A stretch of 64,000 nt of DNA. Origin: Mariannaea sp. PMI_226. Taxonomy: Eukaryota > Ascomycota > Sordariomycetes > Hypocreales > Nectriaceae. Location: contig JANFOG010000002.1 of the NCBI GenBank assembly GCA_024336345.1, forward strand, positions 3,534,001-3,598,000. Reading direction: 5' to 3'. A model generated the notes under the pieces. The model was not told the origin of the DNA. It saw only the letters and a program-made list of their open reading frames with translations, and did no database searches. Both the position numbers and the translations under genes were made by a program. Of this stretch, positions 34,984-47,600 are shown in pieces (the stretch's first letter is position 1; each line of letters opens with the position of its first letter).

Positions 34984-37520
34984 AGCATTCTCAATTCTTT
35001 TACAGAAAAACTCGCCCCCAAGCTAAGCCTGTTCGGGATAGTACCACTTAGTTGGAGCTCTAGCCAATAGTTGTCCTCCGGTCTGACACTGCCCGTCCGG
35101 GTGGGGAAGCGTGGAGCCCAGTGTCATGGCTAAGGGATGCGGGACAGACCCTATTGCCCCCACCACTGACGTCAGAGCGAAAAGTAGCCCGCATCTTGGT
35201 CATTTTCTTCTCATTCCGGTTTCTGTACCGCTGCGTCTACTACAGTAGTAGCGTTTTCATTGATAGGATAGATCGATGAACGCTGTACATGAAGTGTGCA
35301 CATTTGTGGCGGGTATTTTGCGAATTGAATCGCTCAATGAAAAGATACATTGTAAGTTCTTTCTAAAAACTGCTTCTCTTCTTCCATTTATTTTTGTCTC
35401 CATCAAATGGTTTTAGTCTTGTTTTGCTTCGTTCCCTTTTCCTTCTTCACTCGCTGTACCCGTGCATGGTAATTACATATTAACCCGCCCACATTCCGCT
35501 TACCTTGACCTCGCTACGTTGTTGGTGATACTATGTAGTCTACTCTGCAGCCGCTACTCTAACCTAAGGCAACACGTATCTGCAATCAAACCCCCCTCAC
35601 TGCATACGTGAAGCATATGCAGTTGCCAAGTACATACAGTACATAGCATATATTCGTATGCCGCTGCATCTCGCCCCCATACTGCATATGATAGGGCACC
35701 AGTTACAAGGCCCGAACGTCACTGGAGAGAGATAGCTCCCCCTGTTTGAGATGGCTGCCCTGGCTGTCACGTCACCTGGGGTGGTGTAGAATTGAATCAT
35801 TCATTCCTCTTTTACGAAAATCAAGTTTTGTTCTCTTTCGAACTCACTCAATCCCAGGAAATTGGAATGAAGGCGGAAAGTGATGTCAAACTGAGCTTCT
35901 CACTATGGGTTATGTGTGTATGAACGACGTAACCACTATTCCCACATACGAATTATTAGTCCTCTCCACCCCCTCATTCGCCTTTAATCAAATTAACCCC
36001 TTCCAATCATTCTTGCAACAGGGTACAAAGGAAAAGTATCGTGACATTCTCTTGCACCCCAAAATAAAATAAAATAAGAAACCACTACGTATTGTAAAAT
36101 TCCCAATCTAATTATTGCACCTAAATCCAGCCCAAATCTTCTTTACCCCCCTCCCCCCCCCCTTTTTTTTTTTCATGTCTCATCAAAGAAGGACCCTGAA
36201 GATCGATCCCGAAGACGGCGCTGAGCTTGGCCAAGGTCAAACACCCATTTCTGGTGTCGTGCGACCCCTTCTTCCCCAGCGCCCTCGACGTCATCAAACG
36301 TCATTGCCATCCTACGGAATTCTTCCAATTGGCTTCTTTTTGTTTTCGCCGCTGGATTGCAAAGGTCTTACATGTTCGCACCCCCCCCCTCCCCTCAGAC
36401 TTGGCCTTTGGCCTTGATTATTTGTGATGTAAATCGCCTTCGATGACGGGGTTGCGTACTGAACTGAAAGAGTGTGCCCCCTTTCCCATACTTCCCCTCG
36501 GTTGGGGTGGTGGGTATTCACATGTGGCTACACGAGTTACTACTCAAAAGAGAAATCTACAAGATAATTTGACATCTGTTTACACATACAGTGTCAAGGA
36601 ACGATGTGATGTAATAATGGACAAATCGTAACGCTCTCGGCAGGCACAGACGCGCCTTGCAGGTGACCAAGACATTAACCGATAAACTTGATGGTGAGGT
36701 ATCTATCTATCTGAAAACGTTCTGGAATGCTACGGTCCCTAGTCAACCACGTAGTATTCTCTTAACAGACCTTGCCAATATTGCAACCCCTCCTTCTCCG
36801 GCTCCGGCTCCGAGCAATATCCACTCCTCAAAGGGCATTGGGACATGTCCGACAAATCATGCCATTCATTGCAGAAGGAAGGAAAGCGGTCTGAAAGTAC
36901 TCATGGAACCCAAAAATAACAAACCAAAAATTCCATGAAAAAATGGAAAGGGGGGGGGGATAACACTGTCATCCCAAAACGGAGATTTGATGTTGGAGGT
37001 GAGCTATCTCTGCTGTGCTAAAGCCCAAGAGCTGACCTGGCTTGCCTTAACTCCGCATCACGGAGCGAAAGCTCAACGAAACGAACTGGTCGGTTTATCC
37101 CAGGTAAGGATGCCGAATACAAGAAATCCTGAATGGATACCCAGGGTTGTTTCGAGTGGACTTTTGGATCAAAGCGCGCCTGTAAGAGAGGTCCTGTAAC
37201 CAAACGGCCCCCCCTCACACACCCACCCACCCCGACTCCCTAGATCAGCTTTCTCCTCATTTTCTCTGTATCAATCTGTCAAGTTCCTCTCCCTCTCTCT
37301 CTGTTTGATTGTCCGTCTTACCCCCCCATCTCTCGCCTCGCTTTCTTTTTCTTCTTCTTGTGTCTCCGCTACGCCGTAGATTACCGATCAAATTTCTCCA
37401 CACCGTTGAAGATCCACAGGTGAATCCGTATCCGTACAGGACCGCTGGTCGTAGTTCTCCACTCGGCAGCTTGTTTTCGGAGGTAGAAACAAAAGCCAGC
37501 CAGCCTGTTCTCTAACGACA

Positions 37521-37581
37521 GGGACAAGGGCCAGGGCAAGGACCAGGGGAAAGGGCAAGGGCAAGGGCAAACAGGCGAAGG
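37521..37581 (+). repeat. G-run cluster with GGGCAA repeats
   Basis: At least seven runs of three or more G are separated by 2-9 nt, including consecutive GGGCAA units. This spacing fits a G-quadruplex-forming sequence on the plus strand. It lies in gene-free DNA. Confidence 0.6.
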
Positions 37582-39773
37582 GTCAAAAGAAAGGACACCT
37601 GGACGGGATACATACCAGTAGAGTAATAAACTCGCCCAGCCAGCTAGCAGAAATTCGGAGTGGCCCCGAAAAAAATTATATGATAAGTTGACGGATTAAT
37701 TGAGGTTGCTCTTCTGTTTACATAGTTACAGGGCAAATACGGAATGGAGTATATTAGCATAGTACGTGACTAAACTAAACTACCTTACTACATAGGTACC
37801 ATACAAAGATACCTTTCAGTTTCGCCTGGGGGGGTTCCTTTTTGTTTTCTCAATTTTTTTCTCTTTAATCTGTACTTTTCTCGTATTTCTTGACAGTTCC
37901 TAACAATCACTCACGCTCACGTGAATGTCGTCATGCCTCCAATAAGCAGCCCCCCAATCCCCGCCTTTTTCCCAATTTGGTAATACACGCCTAGCCTGAC
38001 ATTGGGCTCCTCCACTCAACTTTCTAGCGACCAATTGGAAGTCGAGTATTGTCTGTACCATCACATCGGGCAATCACACGATCCCAACTAGTCAAGGAAT
38101 CCCAAGCCCTGGGACTCGGGATATTCTCAGTTCCCAGCTCTGCTCTCGGAAAGATTTTTCTTTGGGGGGGAGCGCTGGTAATTTGCCTGATAATCTCCGT
38201 CTTTTTCGCCCCAAGATATTGTCCAAGGAGTATTGTCTACTACTAGTCTGGAGTACGTACCCAAATAAGGTGACCTATTGGATGGATGCCGCTTCCCATC
38301 CTGCCCTCCCCGCAAAAAAGCTTGTCTCACACATCCTTTCACCTTTCACAGCTCCCTGTTTCGACGGCGATGCCGCCTCGAGCAGGGATTCGTCCATCTG
38401 AAACGCGGCGCCATTCCGTCTCGAGCCAGGATCTCCTCTTCATCGACCTGACTCGGCCATAGTGCTGGACAGCAAACAAGGCAGATCCTGGTTGTCCAGC
38501 TTTGCCTCCCAGTCGCCTTACCCCCCCCACCCCTCCTCCCCTTTCCCCTCCAACAGCAGGACAAGAGTAACATTGCTTGCGCATGCCTTTTCAAGAGCAG
38601 CCCCCGAGACAGACTGACCGACTACTTTACTACATACTGTACGGAGTCTAAATACTTAGTAGTATGCTCTCAACAAAAGATGGAGGGAACTTCAGGTGAA
38701 GTGGAGGAGGCTCACGGATGGAAATGAATGAATGAACATCCTCATTCTTCAAGCCTCGGTACCTCCGTCGTTTTCGTCTTTTTTTTTTGTGGACATGACC
38801 AATTCCAAGGTTAAACCAGTTGAACTAGGGAAGGCAGACCATAATCATTGCCAGGGACAGGCAAAAGCTGAGGCAAAGCGAAGGCAAAGCGACTATGTAT
38901 CCCAGCCCAGCTGGTCAGCCTTGCTCACTAAAGAAACAACAGTAATTAATGTAAGATTCTGATGGGCGCCGTTGAGATGCGCCACATTTTCGTTATACCA
39001 GAGGCGACCTCGCGCTTAACGCCATTGTATCTATTGGTCAAGTACGTATCAGATCGGCTGCAAGGCATTCAGAGGATCGATCATCTCATGGGAATGGGAT
39101 AAAAGAGCAGTAGAGAAGGGGAGAAGATGCAGGATTGGAGTATCTCAACTAGGATAGGTAGCCACAGCTGCTCGCGCTAGTAGGCGGTTTTCATGTCACT
39201 AGTTATTTAATGTGACTTGACTGTGTAGGTGGCACTAGAAGGGGAGTAAGGGGAACGCAGCGCCCCTTGCCATGGAAGAGCAAGGATGATGCTGGATTAT
39301 CATAGCATCCTGAGTTCGGAAGACCCTCTTAGAAGGGTTGAAGGTTTTCTTTCCAAGTATGGTACGATTGTCTCCCAGGGACATGACGAGACTACTCTGG
39401 GAGCAGGCACAATAGAACTTATACTCAATAGGTGAACGAAATTGCACCGCATATCGACATTTGAAACGACTAATAACGAAACGCTCTGTCGCACTTTGTT
39501 GCTGTTCTCGCTATCTATCCAATCATCCCTCTCCTAAAGTTGTCCTTCACTCCGTGACCATCCCGGCTTCCTCCGTCGCCTTGTTGCCCGCTCGAGATAA
39601 GCAAGCTTGGTGCTTCAGACAAGCGGGAACAGATCAGTATTGTGTGTGCCATGTCAATCGGGTATATATCATCACCGTAACCAAAAAAAATCCTATTAGT
39701 ACAATGGCTTCCAATTTCCACCCCGTCGAGTACCTCGCTCTGAGATATTCACATGCTTATTTCTCGTGCATGT

Positions 39774-39794
39774 GAGTGTGTGTGTGTGTGTGTG
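39774..39794. repeat. TG dinucleotide repeat
   Basis: A short uninterrupted (TG)n run of about 20 bp lies in gene-free DNA, 0.6 kb downstream of the FlbC-like gene. Confidence 0.8.
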
Positions 39795-39991
39795 ACATGA
39801 GATCCTCAAATTCCAGATTGCAATAGCTTCGCAGTGTCGAGCTTCGGAGATTCCCATATCCCCAGCTACACACGAGCCGCAAGAAAAAGTAAAGTATTAC
39901 GCCCAGAACTCCGATAATAGGGATGGTTATCCCTGCAAACAACCCCAAGTTTCCGGTAGTTGTCGATGGGTGAAGACGTCGTAAAAGGCTT

Positions 39992-40015
39992 CCCCCCCCC
40001 CCCCCCCCCCCCCCC
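39992..40015. repeat. 24-nt poly-C homopolymer
   Basis: Twenty-four consecutive C are bounded by T on both sides. It lies about 370 bp beyond the stop codon of the FlbC-like gene, so its transcript could contain an equally long G-run if the 3' UTR reaches this far. Homopolymer length is prone to assembly error. Confidence 0.85.
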
Positions 40016-40386
40016 TTTCCCAGGCAGTGCAAAGGTCGTGAAAATATACACCCCCTCCGTCATCCACCCCAAGCTGGCCGGCTGAATTCCCCTCCACCGC
40101 AAACCTTTTGTGGTCCGTTTCTCTATACCGTGCTTGTCGTGATATAATAATATTTTCAAGTGATAAAACAATAAACGTATTAAAGTCAGTGCCGTAATCG
40201 GATGCTGATGGGTTCCGTACACGAAAACCATAATCGCAATCCATGACACCGAAGGTGCTGAAAGTTGAGCGAGTGCCGTATTAACATTTGAGGTCGTTAG
40301 GTGAAAAAAAAAAGAAGCGTTGGTTTCTCCGGGCTTTCATCATTGGTGGGCGGAGAGCTAGTGTGACGATATAGTTCGTGCCTTCT

Positions 40387-41645
40387 TTAGTCGGACTGGT
40401 GGTCTTCAGATCCGGCTTCTGAACGGGCGTCTCCGCGGTGAACCTTTCGGTGTCTTCGCAAGTTGGAGACCACAGAAAAGTGTCTGCCACAGCCCTCAAC
40501 TTCGCATGCAAAGGCTAATAGAGTCAGCACGGGGTTGTCTGTCAGACAAAATAGCAGTAGAACACTTACGCTTCTCGCCGGTATGGCTGTACATGTGAGT
40601 CTGCAGAGAACTGGGTCGAGTAAAGCGCTTGTCGCAGACCTTACATTTGTGCTTCTTCTGGGTGCTAGAAGAGACTTTGGAACTGAATTGGCCCATCATG
40701 GACTGAGGTGCCGGGGGGATTTGAGTAGCCATCAATCCTTGGGGGCGAGGCAGGGTCCTCGACGCAACGGATTCAATATCTGATCCAGCAGTTGAGTAAT
40801 CGGAGACCGAATCGCCATAGTAGGAGCTGAAGTTACCAGAAGAGGAAATAGAGGAACTGGTGGAGTGTGTGGATGGGAAGCCGTAGGAATCCACAGAAGA
40901 TCGATCACTCCGAGCCCCATAGATATTCCTAGGAGTTTCCTGGCTCATCGCTAGCATACCATGACTCGCATCTAGAGCATCCGCAAAGCTCCTCCGGTCA
41001 TCAGGCGGAACGCCGCTGTCGAGTGTTAGACCTGTTGTACAACATGCAAGAGTTCCCGAGTCTCCTTGCGGCTACCCGTGGACTGTGTACTTACTGGTGA
41101 GGAAATCTTCTGGCGTGGTCTGCTTCGGGAGCTAATTGAAATGGAGGCGGGCGAATGGGAGCTGGAGCGTAACCCATTGCTTCGTAAGGCGCCACGGAAG
41201 TGGGTGCGAATTGGGGGTTCACTGGAGAGGCTGATGTGGTGGTGTATGTTGGGTCTCCATAGACTGCAGAAGTAGTTTGCATACGGTTGATGCTGAGGAG
41301 ATCTTGTGGAAGGTTGGGTAAGTTTTGCTGATTGTAATGGTTCAGGTGAGGGCTATGGCTACCTGCAGAGGTGTTGGGAAGAGGCAATGAGCCATACGAT
41401 GCAATAGACGATGCACTACTGCTGCTGGCACGGCCGCTGTGCGGAGGCTTGCTGGCCAGTAAGTTATGGTTGAGACTTTGGTGATGGCTCCCGACGAAAA
41501 GGCTGCTGCCAGCAGGAGCAGGTTGGGACGATGAAGGTGCAGACGACCATGGGTTTGAGAAGGCAGGAGGCTGGGCGGGTGCCGGATAGTCAAAGTTCAA
41601 TGAAGGCCCAAACCGCTGCTGTGTCGAGTCTAGAGTCATGGTCAT
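40387..41645 (-). CDS. flbC: C2H2 zinc-finger transcription factor, FlbC-like, 374 aa
   Basis: Likely a conidiation regulator of the FlbC type, a nuclear C2H2 factor acting upstream of asexual development in Aspergillus. Three exons: 41645-41095, 41015-40570 and 40514-40387, with introns of 79 and 55 bp (GTAAGT donors, CTAAC branch site in the first). Residues 1-300 are Ser/Pro/Ala/Gln-rich and disordered. Finger 1 (about 308-328) is CKVCDKRFTRPSSLQTH...H, with C-x2-C-x12-H-x3-H spacing. The linker is HTGEKPFA, and intron 2 falls inside it. Finger 2 (about 336-358) is C-x4-C-x12-H-x3-H with HFSVVSNLRRHRKVH. The tail is short and acidic. Length is close to A. nidulans FlbC (about 354). The orthology call rests on finger sequence and C-terminal placement. 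It sits alone in a gene desert of more than 20 kb. Confidence 0.9.
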
Positions 41646-44600
41646 GTTGGCGTGTAAACGGGACGATCTGTGGTGAGGGATAAGTGCCTATATGAGCATG
41701 GATTGTTGGATGATTGAGTAGGGAAAAGGATGGTTCATCAGCTGCGGGATTCCCGACTAGAAGAAAAGCGAAGTCGGTCACACAGATCAAAGACAAGTTG
41801 ATGATGATCCTCTGGGTTGGAGATTGTATGGAGAGTGCAGTTGGGACTCAAGGTGGGATCAGCGAAGTCTTAAGTGTCTGTGTTTGAATTGACTTGCGTC
41901 AATCCACCAGTGAAGCGGGCTGGGCGGCGGGAGAGCAGTGGAGTTCCTTGTTCCTCTGGAAAGAAAAGGTGTGACGACTCTGGGTTAAGTGATCGGCAGG
42001 CCGATGTCCTTTCGCAAATGGCTGAGGTGACAGGGTTGGTGCGATGAGGTAGGGTCGTAGGACCAAATTGTTGACCAGGGGGTAGTGGGTTGCATAAGAT
42101 GATGGTCTCTAAGTCAATTTTGACAGCCCACGGCACCCAGATAGCTTCATCAGCGGGTACCGAGACGGCGCAGAGATCAGCAAGTACCAAATGTTTTGGC
42201 TCCAAATTCCTTGAATTGTCTCCAGAGGTTGGGTTGCCCGCACTGGTTTGGCGTTGAGATGGGGAAGATTATAGACAGTCTCGTGTTGCTCTACAACCGG
42301 GAATGTGAATGCTTAATTACCAAGTACAAGTCAACGGCCTTGGAAATGACGACGAGGCAACGGTTTTAATCCAATGTGTCCCAACCCTCAGCAAAATGAA
42401 GTCCAGGATAATGTCGACGCCGAGTGAACTCTCTGAATCGGAAAGGGGGTGTGAAATATGTAAGAGTGATTGAGATGGGGAAACGGCTCTTCGGAGTACT
42501 TGGCACGTATGCTAGACTTCTGCTGGTCGAGGGAAGGGGTGTGTGGCCACCATCGAGGTGATGGAAGTATGGAGCAAGTAACGGGTGGGTAAGGCTACGC
42601 ACGGCAGTTTTGCAAAAGGCCCCCTCAGGATACCAAGAAGACGCCACTGATGCAGTGGGTCCAAATGGATAACTTGCAAGGCCGGAGACGATAAGTGTGT
42701 GTTATGTACGTACCATTTGCGAGTGGATGAGTGGGCAGGGCGGGATTATGCAGGGACTGGCTCTTGGTGAGCAGGGCGCCCAAGACGGGCTTGGTACATG
42801 ACAGACATGCTTGGGGCTCTGGAGGGGGGTGCCCGGCCGCTGCTCTCGAGGATGGGCGATGGGAAATCGAGGGCCGCAAGCCACTCAACGGCAGCATCGA
42901 GGGAGCCGCCCACGCTTGTTTAGCGTTGGGGAATTGGCAAAGAGTTTAGCTGTGGTGGGGGGCTCTGAGGGCGTCAGTGATGGACTATCAAGACTCATGA
43001 GAGGCCGCGGGTCGTGGGGAGGATCCAGTGCCAACAGGCAAGCCAGGGGATCAGTCAACTGGGCAAAAATGTGTACCAGTTACCTTCAAAGACGAACAGC
43101 AGCGGCCGGGAGGCGTCAAAGCCGCAAGCGCCCCTGTCGCGGGAGGGTGTCAACCCATCAAAGCACTGACGTAAGGTACGTCAAGACGCGGCACCGGGGA
43201 GTGTGCTAGCAGCCAAGTTGGAGTGTGGGACACCCACCTTTGCAAGACCAGAGCACAGGGAGGCCAAGACGGTGAAGGGGAATTGAAACAGCGAGAGCCT
43301 GCGGAGGATTCGAGGAGGGGGGGGCTAGGTGGAGGGCGACAAAGGGGGTGCGGTACTGCAGTTAGTTACTGGACTAACATCAATCGGCCAGGATTGCCCA
43401 GCCTGGGAAAAGCGAAAGCATCTGGAGCCCAAAAACTGACGTAGTGCTCCCCCCTCTCTTCTCCCAATGCCGTAGTCCCCTCACAAAAGCAGGGCCACAT
43501 GATGACAACGACAACCGTGAAAGTCTTTTGATACATTGGCCATCATCGTGCTCCGAATCCACCAGTTTTCAGGTGGGACAGGCTTGAAAAGGAGTGGTCT
43601 GAACTCGATATCGATATTTGGCTGTTGAGATGGCCACCTCGCAGTCAGCCCGGAGGATGGTCCGTAGCCTGGCCTCGGGCCTTGGCCAACCCGAAAGCAC
43701 GATACAAAGAGGTGGTGTTGAAGTGATGCCATTGTTGCGGCGATCCCAACAACCTCCTGCCTGCCCCGTCCCCGTACTTGCTTTCCCCATGCTTTGCAGC
43801 CCTTCGCCAGCTCGGAAACTGCAAGGTTGTGCCTGCAACTCGATTAGGCTATGGGTCTCTCTGGGTAGCATCCGACTGCGGGACGTGGTCATGATGGTTT
43901 GTTGATGAGGGAATGCTTTATGGAGGGGGGCCAACGACTGTGAATGGGTGCTTTCTATGGCACTTTCGTCGGCCAGCCTCTCGTTGCCTCTGGCTGCCTA
44001 GATCCTCGAGGCCGATGTCTGGATCAGTACAATTCCAGCGTATACTGTATCGCTCACCTGAAAGATCTCTCTTGCATGACAGTGCCCGTCTTTCCCGTAT
44101 GGGACTGTATAGAGGTAGGGCTCTCTGCCCGGGAGCGCCCACTAGGTACCAACAGGGAATGGTGTTGTTGATGCTGAGTTTTGGCTGTTGGCGTAATTCC
44201 TACTTGGCTCTCACTGGAGTCGATTCCGTCGCCCCTGCCCTTTTGGCTAACTCAACGCCTCCTCCACTTTAGTCCAGCTACGGTACTTTTCTTTTCCATC
44301 TCATCTTTTTTCGTCCTTACTCTCCCAAGACAGTCGATACCACTACGCGCGTAGCGGCTTTTGGGAAGTGGACGTGGCGCATACTAAAAATGTAAGCGGA
44401 AGAAATCAAGCCAAGAAGCGCGCAGGAAAAGAAAAAAAAAAATCTATATTTGATTCAATAAAGTAATGAAGCACCGACTTGGCACCGATGCTTTCAACAA
44501 TGATCCTGGGGTTGGTTTCAAACGCCTTTGCTCACACGTTCCTGCCGTCAACTTACAAGCCTGATGCCCTACCTACATCCCCCAAATGCATTTGGTACCT

Positions 44601-47600
44601 AGGGAGGGAGGTACGTTAGTAGGGGCAGGGACTCTTATTGGTAACAATCACTTCACCTAACTTCCCTTCATCTGTAGTTATGAGAGGCTTGATCACTTCG
44701 GTGGCAAATTCCGGCTCTCATACCACTAGAGCCGTCCGCCCACCACAAGTTCATTCTCTGTCACACAGGAGTTACGTTCCGTGCACAGCGGGACTATGAA
44801 GATAACTATACATGAGTTTGTGCCCGGGGGGGGTTTTTTATTCTTTTTCGCCATGCCTACCTCGTTGCGCACACACGCTAGGCATACATCAGTGGTTAAT
44901 AAGAACGCAGGAGACTCGACCTGGTTCAATATGAGCCCCTTCTCCAGTTCTATGGTTTGCCACGCGACTGACTCAAATCTGCCTTCCCTACTCACTGTTG
45001 TAGTTGTCCAAAGGTGCCTTAAGCTGGCTTTCGGCTCTCAAATCCAACTACGGAATTATGAACAGACTTGAGTGTAGAACAGAACCCACCCACATAAGGT
45101 TGGTTTGGTGGTTTAGCTACCTTATTAGTTTGCCAAGTACGTAGGGAAGCAAAGCAAGCAAAAGCACAGTCAGTGGGCTACTTAGTTACCTAGGTACAGG
45201 CATCGGCCAACCTTTCCGTATGTGTCTCATGCTTTTTACCTTACTTTGACCTTTACTGCATTAACCCACACCAACTCCTCTTGGCCTTACCTTGGCCTTG
45301 CAGACTTGAGTTACTTCCAAAGGCATTCATCCGCATCACATCCCAGCAAGCTTCGGATGCAAGCCGCAGCACTACTGCTCAAACTACTGCATACTCCTCT
45401 TCTTTCGTGCTTGTTTGTCGCCCTCTGCCTCGGCGCCTCAGGCTGTGGTGTGTCAAAGGCTCCGCTTCGCCCGCCCGTTCGCTGACCCGATGATGGGAGT
45501 GGCGTCGACGCTAGACAAGGCCTGCCGCTGTTGCAGCCAGTCGGCCTTCGAGCCCCCTGTCCACCTCAAAGCCGCTTCCCCGGGAATAAGGCTCTGCTGC
45601 CTGAGGCCGAAAAACTCGATACTACCCCCGTTTTGCCGGCATGGGAATTAGCAAAAGGTCAAGATGGGACTTGACCTTGAATGTCGTGCTAGAGAACGGT
45701 ATTGCGCATGGACCATATGAGCCCGAAATCGTCCTTGCCACAGACCGCTCATGAGCCCTCGACAACTCCCTTAGCTCTCTTTATCACCACCACCCAGACC
45801 CTGACACGTACCCAGTTCACCCACTTGTGAACTCGCAATCGGCGATAAGCCGTCCGCTCATTGCAGCCAGACTGACCACTAAATTCACCAACTGCTCTGG
45901 AACTAGGCCACAGGCGGTCAAGACCAGAAAGACTTGTCACTCCCATCCCATACAAACCCCCAAGAAAAAGGAAAAAGAAAGAAAAAAAAAGGAACGGAAA
46001 TTTTTATCATAGCATTTTGGTGTGACCAGTTACCAATGAATGCGTGCTTGATAAACGGAGAGAAGGCACATTTTCCCGAAGGTCTAAGACATCCGCTCAA
46101 CTTATCATGGAACTTGCTCTAATTTCACTCGGCATCACGCGCTTGAAAGGCGGCCCGAATTTGAAGTTTTGTAATCTGTTCGCAGGTCACAACCATTTGC
46201 CAACGGCCCTGAATTAGAGGCTCAGACAGCACATTGTAAAGTACACGGAGCACAAGGGGCATAGGCGCATCTGTCAAGAATTGCAATGTGGTCTATCTCG
46301 GGGTCCCCAAGCTGTATCAACAAGGTCCAGCAAGGGTGAGCAACAATCCCAACTCAGGCTTCACCGACGCAACAGGGGAAGTGACAGACAAGTCCAAGTC
46401 CCCTGTTTGCCTCCCCCCCTCCCCCTTCCTCTGTGCCTCCGATCGAATTTGGTTTCCTTTATCCGGCTGCCTGTTCTCTGTTGACTTGGCTCAGCTGTCA
46501 ATGTGATCGCACGAATCTTGTTTCCTTGCTGACCCTATTTCGGTAGACAAGCACTTGGCCATTGAACCTAAATGGACCAAGCTCTTGGTCCAATCCCATT
46601 TTGATCGTGGGAGTCCAGAAATGGCAAGCCCAGAAATTATGCCCGACACACCTGGGGCTTAGGAACTCTTTTTCCCTTGTACCCATCATACGAGCCTATC
46701 GTGATCACACCCATCGGCATGCAAAATCTACTTCGTGCAAGCTCAACGCCAGGCCGGGGCAGGAGGCCGGGGCCACGTAAAGGGCAAGCGAACACTCCAA
46801 TGCCGTGGATTTTCCTCAGCGACTGATTTGTCTGGCCTTGCACTTTCAACACTTTCAACTCGACTCGAAAAGATAGACAATCAAAATTAATTAAGCAATA
46901 ATCACACAATAGTCTCCATTGTGTCACTAGACCTGACATCATGTCTAGTTTGGCCAAGGTTTACGTAAATTTCTAGCAACTGCTTTGGTGGTTTTTTCCA
47001 GCTCGGGGTGCCTCCCTAGTTCCGTCTGATTCAGATACCCGAGATTGTCGACACGTCGATCACGAACGCCGGCGCCGGCAGATGCACAGCAGTCATTTTG
47101 CGTCCATGAAGTACAGTACTGTATTGATGCCCTAGTTTGTTTTGTTTCCTAGATAGGCAAGTCAGAGAGATCTTGTGTACCTCCTGACCTCTTTAGCTGC
47201 GCTTGGTTTTCTAGAATCCAAGTCATGTCAAACCCTTTTACTCCCCAATGACGAAAGACGACAGAGAAGTGTGTAATCTGATGCTCTCATTTGACTTCAA
47301 AACCCCGAACGAGAGTGGCTCATCTCTAATGGTAAATGAAAGGATCAAGACTACCGAGTTTGGAGCAAGACTGGAGACATCTGACAGGTCAGTAAGCCAG
47401 GACAGACCCGCCCCCCCTCAACAAGGGCATGTCTCAGAATGAACCAGCCTTCCCCAGTCCGCCACTAAGGGGAGAGTGTAACCCCAACGGCAAACGTTCT
47501 GAAGCAAAAAAAAAAAAAAATTCGGTGGTTCTGACCATTGACGAGGTCTACAGTACATCGTCTCTCTTTTCGATTCACCCCAATATGGTATTCCTGTTCT

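Larger units (their letters stand above)
30884..40386. other. 9.5-kb intergenic desert, left of the FlbC-like gene
   Basis: No clear protein gene is seen. The left few hundred bases are AT-rich SF3b155 3' UTR. Beyond it are many homopolymers and simple repeats: an alternating Y-R tract (33147-33208), GTAC-type motifs (34904-34983), an AAAAT repeat (about 36060), a G-run cluster (about 37521), a TG repeat (about 39775) and a 24-nt poly-C (39992). The ends converge: SF3b155 reads in from the left and the FlbC-like gene ends at 40387 on the minus strand. One small minus-strand frame at 31984-32277 is listed separately as a weak candidate. Confidence 0.6.
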
